Origin: Nocardioides panacisoli
GTDB lineage: Bacteria; Actinomycetota; Actinomycetes; Propionibacteriales; Nocardioidaceae
Reading direction: 5' to 3'
Length of the DNA stretch: 64,000 nucleotides
NCBI RefSeq assembly: GCF_019448235.1
Contig: NZ_CP080409.1
Coordinates: 2,852,001-2,916,000, forward strand
Program-made: the position numbers and the translations under genes
The notes under the pieces: generated by a model
Seen by the model: the letters and a program-made list of their open reading frames with translations, nothing else
Told to the model about the DNA's origin: nothing
Databases searched by the model: none
Part shown: positions 27,928 through 34,459 of the stretch, in pieces
How the letters are laid out: the number at the start of each line of letters is the position of its first letter
Numbering within the stretch: the first letter of the stretch is position 1

Positions 27928-28380
27928 ACCCAGGAGACCCGGTGGCGCATCGGCGAGCTCGCCGAGCGCTTCGACCTGCCGACCCACGTGCTGCGTCACT
28001 GGGAGGAGGAGGGCCTCCTGCGTCCCGAACGGGACGCCGCCGACCGGCGGCTCTACCGCGAGTCCGACGCCTACCGCGTCGCGGTCATCCTGGCCAACAA
28101 GTCCGCCGGCATGAGCCTGGAGCAGGTGCGCGCCTTGCTCGACGCCACCGCGACCGACCGGCGCGCGATCCTCGAGCAGCACCTGGCCGACCTCGAGGAC
28201 CGCATCGTCGCCATCCGGCGTTCCCAGCACATGACCGAGCATGCGCTGGAGTGCCGTGCGCACGACATCGCCGCGTGCCCGAACTTCGCCAGCAACGTCG
28301 CCGACATCGTCGCCGGCACCCGCACCTGGCGCGAGCACGCCCGCGCCCACGAGGACCACGACCCTCGCGCCGAGCGGTGA
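27919..28380 (+). CDS. MerR-family transcriptional regulator
   Basis: 153 residues: MerR helix-turn-helix and wing (WRIGELAERFDLPTHVLRHWEEEGLLRPERDAADRRLYRESD, about 9-51), a dimer coiled coil (about 80-110) and a C-terminal region with two Cys (LECRAHDIAACPNF, about 112-126) that could sense thiols or metal. There is no in-frame alternative start before the conserved helix, and the ATG at 27919 lies inside the operator, so the transcript is probably leaderless. It would regulate itself and the divergent thioredoxin-reductase-like gene. Confidence 0.88.
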   Translation: MKSTQETRWRIGELAERFDLPTHVLRHWEEEGLLRPERDAADRRLYRESDAYRVAVILANKSAGMSLEQVRALLDATATDRRAILEQHLADLEDRIVAIRRSQHMTEHALECRAHDIAACPNFASNVADIVAGTRTWREHARAHEDHDPRAER

Positions 28381-28428
28381 TCCGTGGTTGAGTGACCCGC
28401 GTCACATCGCCATTCTCGGAGGTCTCGG

Positions 28429-29244
28429 ATGTCCCTGCTCCCACGCGTCCGGACGGTCGCCATCGCCCCCATGGCCTTGGCACTGCTCGGTCTCGTCGCC
28501 GTCCTGCTCCCGCTCGGCTTCGCCGCCCCCGCCCATGCGGCGGCACCGTCCTACGTCGCGCTGGGTGACTCCTACGCATCCGGACTCGGCACCCGCAGCT
28601 ACACCAACAGCAACTGCCGGCGCTCCGACCTCGCCTACCCCCGGCTGGTCGCGGACCAGCGCGGCTACTCCCTCGACTTCCGTGCCTGCTCCGGCGCCAC
28701 GGTCCCGAATGTCCGCAACAACCAGCTGGGCGGACTCGGTGCCGGGACCGACTTCGTGAGTGTCCAGGTCGGCGGCAACGACGCCGGCTTCGCCGACGTG
28801 ATCACCGAGTGCGCGACCCCGTGGTGGGCCGGCAACTGCAACGCCGCGATCGACGGCGCCCAGGCCTTCATCCGCAACCAGCTGCCCGGTCGGCTGAGCA
28901 ACCTGTACGGCGACATCCGCTCCCGCGCCGCGAGCGCCGAGGTCGTCGTCGTGGGCTACCCGCGGCTGTTCATGGGCGAGGACTGCAACGCCGGCACCTG
29001 GTTCTCCCCGGCCGAGCAGGACCGCCTCAACGCCACCGCCGACCTGCTCAACGACCGCATCCGCGCGCAGGCGGCTGCCGCCGGCTTCGGATTCGTCGAC
29101 CCCACCGGCCGCTTCGTCGGCCACGCGGTGTGCGACAACACCGAGTGGGTCAACGGGCTGGCCTACCCGATCGACGAGAGCTACCACCCCAACCGCGCCG
29201 GCCACCGTGACGGCTACCGCCCCCTGGTCGCCGCGCAGCTCTGA
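28429..29244 (+). CDS. Secreted SGNH/GDSL lipase or esterase
   Basis: 271 residues. A signal peptide (about 1-37, AHA cleavage site) is followed by the SEST-type SGNH hydrolase: block I YVALGDSYASG with nucleophile Ser48, Gly in ACSGATVPN (block II), Asn in QVGGNDAGF (block III) and DESYHPNRAGH (block V, Asp/His). Six Cys (NCRRSD, RACSG, TECATPWW, GNCNA, EDCNA, AVCDN) suggest three disulfides, as in SEST esterases from actinobacteria. It would hydrolyse extracellular short-chain esters or lipids. ATG at 28429. Monocistronic. Confidence 0.92.
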   Translation: MSLLPRVRTVAIAPMALALLGLVAVLLPLGFAAPAHAAAPSYVALGDSYASGLGTRSYTNSNCRRSDLAYPRLVADQRGYSLDFRACSGATVPNVRNNQLGGLGAGTDFVSVQVGGNDAGFADVITECATPWWAGNCNAAIDGAQAFIRNQLPGRLSNLYGDIRSRAASAEVVVVGYPRLFMGEDCNAGTWFSPAEQDRLNATADLLNDRIRAQAAAAGFGFVDPTGRFVGHAVCDNTEWVNGLAYPIDESYHPNRAGHRDGYRPLVAAQL

Positions 29245-29292
29245 GCCCGCGTGCTCAGGGCCGAGGTCGGCGCCCCCTGATAGAACCGGGTC

Positions 29293-31206
29293 ATGCGACG
29301 ACTCTCGGTCCCGGCCGTCCTCCTCTCCCTGCTGCTCGCGGCCTGCTCCTCCGGCAGCGGTGAGGAGGACGACAGCGCGGCCGAGGAAGGCGTCCGCGCG
29401 TCCGCCGAGCAGGTCGCGGCAGCCCTCGTCGAGGGCGAGCCGGGCGAGCTGACCTGGGCGAAGGAGCAGTCCGAGGCCGTCGCGACGGCGTACGCCGACA
29501 CCGTGGCGGGGCTGGGAGGCCTTGAGGCCGACGTCGTGGTCGACGGTGTCGACGTCACCGAGACCGACGCGACGGCCACGCTGGGGTGGTCGTGGCCGAT
29601 CGGCCGTGACGGCGAGACGTGGGAGTACGAGTCGCGGGTGTTCTTCGCCGCCGCCGAGGACGGGGACGAGGCCGCGGCGTCCGGCTGGCGTCCGGTGTGG
29701 TCCCGCGCGATCGTCGAGCCCGGCCTCGGTGAGCAGGGTGAGCTGCTGGTCCGCAGCGACGACGTCGCCCGGGGTGACATCACCGGCGCGCGCGGCGAGG
29801 TGCTGGTGACCCAGCGGCCGGTGCTGCGTTTCGGCATCGACAAGTCCCGCGTGAAGCCGAAGGCGGCCGTGCGCGACGCCCGGGCGCTCGCGCGACTCGT
29901 CGACGTCGCCGCTCCGCCGTTCGTGCAGCGCGTGCGCAAGGCCGGTGACCGCGCCTTCGTCGAGGCGATCACCTACCGCAAGCCCGAGGCGCCGGACGCC
30001 GCCGTCTCCGGGGTGGAGGACATCAAGAGCGCCCGCGCCATCGAGAGCACGATGGCGCTCGCCCCCACCAAGGAGTTCGCCGCCCCGCTGCTCGGTCGCG
30101 TCGGCCCGGTGACGGCCGAGATGGTCGAGGAGGCCCCCGAGACCTACCAGGCCGGTGACATCGCCGGCGTCTCCGGACTGCAGGCGCGCTACGACGACCG
30201 GCTGCGCGGCAACCCCGGCACCCGGGTGATCGCCTTCGACCCCGGCGGGGACGAGCGGGAGCTGTACGCCGTCGAGGCCAGCGGCGGGGAGGACCTCGCG
30301 CTGACGCTGGACCGTCGCCTGCAGCGCACCGCCGAGGACCTGCTCGGCTCACTCGGTCCCGCCGCCTCGCTGGTCGCCGTCCGCCCCAGCGACGGCGCGA
30401 TCCTCGCCGCCGCCAACGGCCCCGGCACCGGCGGCCAGAACCACGCGACCTTCGGCCAGTTCGCGCCCGGCTCCACCTTCAAGGTCGTCAGCGCCCTGGC
30501 CCTGCTGCGCAACGGCCTCCGCCCCGACGGGCGGGTCGACTGCCCGGCCACCACCACTGTGGACGGCAAGCAGTTCGAGAACTACGACGACTTCCCGGCC
30601 GGCAGCGAGGGGACGTTGAGCTTCGCCGAGGCGTTCTCGCTGTCGTGCAACACCGCCTTCATCGACGAGCGCGACCGTCTCGGCGATGCCGCGCTGGGAG
30701 AGGCCGCCGCGAGCCTCGGCGTCGGGGAGGACATGGACGCCGGCTTCCCGGCGTACTTCGGGCAGGTGCCGCCGCCGGCCTCGGAGACCGAACGTGCCGC
30801 CGACCTCATCGGGCAGGGCAAGGTGCTGGCCTCCCCGATGGCCATGGCGACCGCCGTCGCGTCGGTGCAGCAGGGGTCAACGGTCGTGCCGCGGCTGGTG
30901 GAGGGCGTCGACATCGACGCCCCCGATGTCCCAGGGTTGACCGGCCAGGAGGCCGGAGTGTTGCAGGACCTGATGCGCCGCACCGCCAGCGACGGCACCG
31001 CCAGCATCCTCGCCGACCTCCCCGGCCCCGCCGCGCTCGGCAAGACCGGCACCGCCGAGTTCGACGGCGAGGACGGCCTGCAGACCCACGCGTGGATGGT
31101 CGGCGCCCAGGGCGACCTCGCTGTCGCCGTCTTCGTCGAGGTCGGCGCCTCCGGCTCCGGCACCGCCGGCCCGGTCCTGGAGCAGTTCCTCCGCCGCGCT
31201 GGTTGA
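29293..31206 (+). CDS. Penicillin-binding protein with MecA-N-type domain, lipoprotein
   Basis: 637 residues. A lipobox LLLAACSS (Cys about 17) replaces the usual membrane anchor. An NTF2-like MecA_N domain (about 35-140) precedes a PBP dimer region (about 145-310) and the transpeptidase domain (about 325-635) with SxxK Ser394-TFK397, SxN Ser451-CN and KTG at Lys584 (GKTGTAEF). It cross-links peptidoglycan on the outer membrane face; the MecA_N class often has low beta-lactam affinity. ATG at 29293. The stop codon falls in a GGTTGAGCC string that looks like a remnant of the dispersed repeat that fills the next intergenic region. Confidence 0.9.
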   Translation: MRRLSVPAVLLSLLLAACSSGSGEEDDSAAEEGVRASAEQVAAALVEGEPGELTWAKEQSEAVATAYADTVAGLGGLEADVVVDGVDVTETDATATLGWSWPIGRDGETWEYESRVFFAAAEDGDEAAASGWRPVWSRAIVEPGLGEQGELLVRSDDVARGDITGARGEVLVTQRPVLRFGIDKSRVKPKAAVRDARALARLVDVAAPPFVQRVRKAGDRAFVEAITYRKPEAPDAAVSGVEDIKSARAIESTMALAPTKEFAAPLLGRVGPVTAEMVEEAPETYQAGDIAGVSGLQARYDDRLRGNPGTRVIAFDPGGDERELYAVEASGGEDLALTLDRRLQRTAEDLLGSLGPAASLVAVRPSDGAILAAANGPGTGGQNHATFGQFAPGSTFKVVSALALLRNGLRPDGRVDCPATTTVDGKQFENYDDFPAGSEGTLSFAEAFSLSCNTAFIDERDRLGDAALGEAAASLGVGEDMDAGFPAYFGQVPPPASETERAADLIGQGKVLASPMAMATAVASVQQGSTVVPRLVEGVDIDAPDVPGLTGQEAGVLQDLMRRTASDGTASILADLPGPAALGKTGTAEFDGEDGLQTHAWMVGAQGDLAVAVFVEVGASGSGTAGPVLEQFLRRAG

Positions 31207-31213
31207 GCCGTCA

Positions 31214-31352
31214 CCGGTGGTCGAGCCGACCCCGGTGGTCGAGCCTGTCGAGACCGAGGCGCCCCCCGGTGGTCGAGCCCGTCGAGACCGAGCCGATCCC
31301 GGTGGTCGAGCCTGTCGAGACCTGGCCCCCGGTGGTCGAGCCTGTCGAGACC
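31214..31352 (+). repeat. Cluster of five dispersed GGTCGAGCCTGTCGAGACC-type repeats
   Basis: One truncated copy (31214-31227) and four copies of CCGG TGGTCGAGCCTGTCGAGACC type (31232-31255, 31266-31289 with one change, 31299-31322, 31329-31352) run in the same direction with 6-10 nt spacers. A diverged opposite copy begins at 31382 (GGTCTCGACACGCCGG) and runs to about 31440. Together with the two hairpins these fill most of the 480-nt gap between 31206 and 31687; the rest (31551-31686) shows no gene. Confidence 0.85.
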
Positions 31353-31446
31353 CCGGACGCGCGGGCATCATCGGCTGCGGTGGTCTCGACACGCCGGTTC
31401 CGGCCTCGCGAGCTCGGCCGGCCGGCTGCTCGACCTCCTCGGCCAG

Positions 31447-31478
31447 CCGTGCCCCACTCGCAGGCTCGTGGGGCACGG
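31447..31478. terminator. Perfect 11-bp hairpin
   Basis: CCGTGCCCCAC (31447-31457) and GTGGGGCACGG (31468-31478) form an 11-bp perfect stem with a 10-nt loop, after the penicillin-binding-protein gene and the repeat cluster. Likely a factor-independent or assisted terminator; no U-run. Confidence 0.6.
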
Positions 31479-31482
31479 GCCT

Positions 31483-31550
31483 CGGAAAAAGGAGCGAGCC
31501 CCTGGACGCCGCATGGGGTCGGCATCGACAGGGGCTCTCGCCGTTTTCCG
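31483..31550. other. Long stem-loop of unknown role, possible small RNA or terminator
   Basis: CGGAAAAAGGAGCGAGCCCCTG (first 20: CGGAAAAAGGAGCGAGCCCC) at 31483-31504 pairs with 31529-31550 over 22 positions with three mismatches. A small inner GCCG/CGGC stem can form in the 24-nt loop. The distal strand ends in GTTTTCCG, a short U-run, so it may terminate plus-strand transcription. It is not a tRNA, tmRNA or SRP RNA that I recognise. Confidence 0.55.
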
Positions 31551-31686
31551 GGTGCTCCCTCCCGTCGAACGACTGCAACCAGTGTAGGACGCGGCATCAA
31601 GGCTGCGGAAGGGAATGGGTGAATCTCCCCGATTCCGGGGTCGAGCGCCTTCCGGGGCGGTTGGGCGGGCTGACAGTCTGGGCACC

Positions 31687-33144
31687 GTGAGCGATTTCGA
31701 CCTGATCCCCGAAGACCGCCGCCAGCTCCTGATCGGGGGCGAGTGGCGCCCCGCAGCGAGTGGTGACCGGTTCGACGTACTCGACCCCGTGGACGACTCG
31801 GTGCTGGCCGACGTCGCCGACGCCGCGGTCCCGGACGCGATCGCGGCGCTCGACGCCGCGAGCGCCGCGCAGGCCGACTGGGCGGCGACCCCACCGCGCG
31901 AACGCGGCGAGATCCTGCGCCGTGCCTTCGAGATCCTCACCGACCGCGCCGACGACATCGCCCGGGTGCTGAGCCTGGAGATGGGCAAGGCACTGTCCGA
32001 GGCACGCGGCGAGATCGCCTACGGCTCGGAGTTCTTCCGCTGGTTCGCCGAGGAGGCGGTGCGGATCCACGGCCGGTGGATGACCGCCCCGGCCGGCGGC
32101 ACCCGACTGCTCACCGTCCGCAAGCCCGTCGGGCCCTGCCTGTTCGTCACGCCGTGGAACTTCCCGCTCGCCATGGGCACCCGCAAGATCGGCCCGGCGA
32201 TCGCGGCCGGCTGCACGATGATCGTCAAGCCCGCCGGCCAGACGCCGCTGACGATGCTGCTGCTCGCCGACGTCCTCGCCGAGGCCGGCCTGCCCGACGG
32301 TGTCCTCAACGTCATCACCAGCACCGACTCCAGCGGCGTGACCGCTGCCCTGCAGGCCGACGAGCGGCTGCGCAAGATCAGCTTCACCGGCTCCACCGGC
32401 GTCGGTCGGATCCTGGTCAAGCAGTCGGCGGACAACCTGCAGCGGGTGAGCATGGAGCTCGGCGGCAACGCCCCGTTCCTGGTCTTCGACGACGCCGACG
32501 TCGACGCGGCCGTCGAGGGCGCGATGCTGGCCAAGATGCGCAACATCGGCGAGGCCTGTACGGCGGCCAACCGGTTCCTGGTCCACGAGTCGGTGGCGGA
32601 GGAGTTCGGCGCCAAGCTCACCGAGCGCATGGCTGCGCTGCGGCTCGGCCGCGGCCAGGACGACGGGGTCGACGTCGGTCCGCTCATCGACGCCGATGCC
32701 GTCGAGACGGTGACCGAGCTGGTCGACGACGCCGTGGCCGCGGGCGCACGGGTGCTGACCGGTGGCTCGGCCGTGGACGGGCCCGGGCACTTCTTCACCC
32801 CGACCGTGCTGGCCGACGTCCCGCCGACGGCCAAGCTGGCCACGACCGAGGTCTTCGGGCCGGTCGCGCCCATCACGACTTTCGCGTCCGAGGACGAGGC
32901 GATCGCGATGGCCAACGACACCGAGTACGGCCTCTCGGCCTACGCCTACACCCGCGACCTGGCCCGCACGATCCGGTTGGCGGAGCGGATCGAGGCCGGC
33001 ATGCTCGGCCTCAACACGGGGCTGGTCTCCAACCCGGCCGCGCCGTTCGGCGGCATCAAGGCCAGCGGGTTCGGTCGCGAGGGCGGCTTCGAGGGCATCG
33101 AGGAGTACCTCGACACCACCTACGTCGCGATGCCCGCCGACTGA
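31687..33144 (+). CDS. NAD(P)-dependent aldehyde dehydrogenase, succinate-semialdehyde type
   Basis: 485 residues. Cofactor-binding TPWNFPLAMGTRKIGPA and FTGSTGVGRIL, general base Glu257 (MELGGNAPF) and nucleophile Cys291 (IGEACTAANRF) are in place. The FGREGGFEGIEEYL C-terminal block is typical of succinate-semialdehyde dehydrogenases (GabD), which send 4-aminobutyrate carbon into the TCA cycle. GAEACTAAN replaces the usual GQxC context, as in actinobacterial members, so the precise aldehyde is not certain. GTG at 31687 gives the family length. No gabT neighbour. Confidence 0.88.
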   Translation: MSDFDLIPEDRRQLLIGGEWRPAASGDRFDVLDPVDDSVLADVADAAVPDAIAALDAASAAQADWAATPPRERGEILRRAFEILTDRADDIARVLSLEMGKALSEARGEIAYGSEFFRWFAEEAVRIHGRWMTAPAGGTRLLTVRKPVGPCLFVTPWNFPLAMGTRKIGPAIAAGCTMIVKPAGQTPLTMLLLADVLAEAGLPDGVLNVITSTDSSGVTAALQADERLRKISFTGSTGVGRILVKQSADNLQRVSMELGGNAPFLVFDDADVDAAVEGAMLAKMRNIGEACTAANRFLVHESVAEEFGAKLTERMAALRLGRGQDDGVDVGPLIDADAVETVTELVDDAVAAGARVLTGGSAVDGPGHFFTPTVLADVPPTAKLATTEVFGPVAPITTFASEDEAIAMANDTEYGLSAYAYTRDLARTIRLAERIEAGMLGLNTGLVSNPAAPFGGIKASGFGREGGFEGIEEYLDTTYVAMPAD

Positions 33145-33198
33145 GCCCGGATCGGGCCGAACCGGTCCGGCGCCCGTCCCCCCAGGTCGGGCGCCGGC

Positions 33199-34446
33199 TC
33201 AGTCCTCCGGGAACTCGACGACGTCCAGGCCGAGCGGCACCTGCTCGGTGTGCTCCTCCCCGGCGCCGTCGGTCTCGACGGTCCACGGACCCTCGAGTCC
33301 GTCGGTGAGATTCCACGCCCGGTCCGAGATGCGACCGGTGTGGGTGAAGCCGTCGAAGGTGTAGGGGATCGAGTCCGCCGCCAGCGCCGAGTCGGCCGTC
33401 ATGACGTGCAGGTGGAGGTGCGGCGCGCTGGTGTTGCCGGAGTTGCCGAGTCGGCCGATCTCGTCGCCGGCGGAGACCGAGTCGCCCTCCTCGAGGGTGA
33501 TCGAGCCCTCCTTGAGGTGGGCGTAGAACGCGTAGACCCCCTCGGCCAGCTCGAGGATGACGTGGTTGCCGTCGACGGTCTCCAGGGTGATGTCGGAGGG
33601 GTCGGGCAGCGTGCCCGGCGCTTGGTCGGGCAGCTCGTCGAGCACCTGCACGACCTCGGCGTCGGCGACCGCGAGCACGGGCTCGTCGTAGGAGTTCCAG
33701 CTCTCCACCTGGCCGGAGTCGCCGGTGGCGAGCATCCCGTCCTCGTCCAGCCGCATCCAGTCGATGGCGAAGCGCTGGGCGTCGTACAGCCGTCCGCCGA
33801 TCGACTGGACCGCGCCACGGTGCACCCCGGCGGTGGTGTCGAGGCCGTTGACCGCCAGCCATCCGTCGCCGCGCAGCGGCGGGCCCATCACGACCTGGGA
33901 GCGTTCGCGCAGTGGGAACCCCGCGGTCACGTAGTCGACGGCACTCGGGTCCGTCGCCGCCGGGTTCGCCGCACCCTCGCCGACGATCCGGTGGGCGACG
34001 GCGTCCGGCGCGTCGTCGAGGTCGTCGAAGGTGAGCTCGACGAACACCATCGCGGTCTCGTCCGGGGCCAGCGAGGTGGTGGCACGTGGTCCGCCGCTGA
34101 GCCGGTGGAAGAGCCCGACGAGGTCCTCGCCCTCGAAGCTGGCGACGACGGCGTCGGTGTCGTCGGCGTCGACCACGTCGAGCCGGTCGATCCGGGCGGG
34201 GGCGGGCTTGGCGTTGGTGAGCACGAGCTCGTACAGCACCCGCCAGGAGCCGTCGCGTCCCTGCACGGGCGCGGTCTCCACGCCGACGGTGGTGACGAGC
34301 ACCGGGGTGAAGACCTCGGGTACGTCGACGTCCTCGACACCGCTGGACACGGCGGCGACCGGCGACTCGACCGCACTGCAGCCGGAGGCGACGAGGGACA
34401 GCAGGAGGGCCGGCGCGGCGAGGCCGGCGAGGGTGGTGCGCTTCAT
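33199..34446 (-). CDS. M23-family peptidase lipoprotein
   Basis: 415 residues. Signal peptide with lipobox VASGC (Cys about 23). An N-terminal immunoglobulin-like region (about 40-190) precedes the M23 domain (about 215-390): QRFAIDW keeps the Asp, GNHVILELAEGVYAFYAHLKEGSITLEEGD and APHLHLHV with His343 and His345/347 supply zinc ligands. As in the 25493-26146 protein, the classical HxxxD His is shifted (VHRGAVQS precedes). It probably cuts or binds peptidoglycan stems outside the cell. Its start is 13 nt after the stop of the large secreted protein and has GAGGAG, so the two form an operon. Confidence 0.85.
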   Translation of the reverse strand: MKRTTLAGLAAPALLLSLVASGCSAVESPVAAVSSGVEDVDVPEVFTPVLVTTVGVETAPVQGRDGSWRVLYELVLTNAKPAPARIDRLDVVDADDTDAVVASFEGEDLVGLFHRLSGGPRATTSLAPDETAMVFVELTFDDLDDAPDAVAHRIVGEGAANPAATDPSAVDYVTAGFPLRERSQVVMGPPLRGDGWLAVNGLDTTAGVHRGAVQSIGGRLYDAQRFAIDWMRLDEDGMLATGDSGQVESWNSYDEPVLAVADAEVVQVLDELPDQAPGTLPDPSDITLETVDGNHVILELAEGVYAFYAHLKEGSITLEEGDSVSAGDEIGRLGNSGNTSAPHLHLHVMTADSALAADSIPYTFDGFTHTGRISDRAWNLTDGLEGPWTVETDGAGEEHTEQVPLGLDVVEFPED

Positions 34447-34459
34447 CGTGGACTCCTCG

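Noticed and set aside
31232..31352. A CRISPR array made of the 24-nt repeats
   Set aside because: Spacers are 6-10 nt, spacing varies (34, 33, 30), an opposite copy lies beside them, and the same repeat is found in a coding region at 12964-13066.
31483..31550. A tRNA, tmRNA or SRP RNA gene
   Set aside because: It has a single long imperfect stem and lacks cloverleaf arms, CCA end or the SRP GGAA loop; kept only as an unassigned hairpin.
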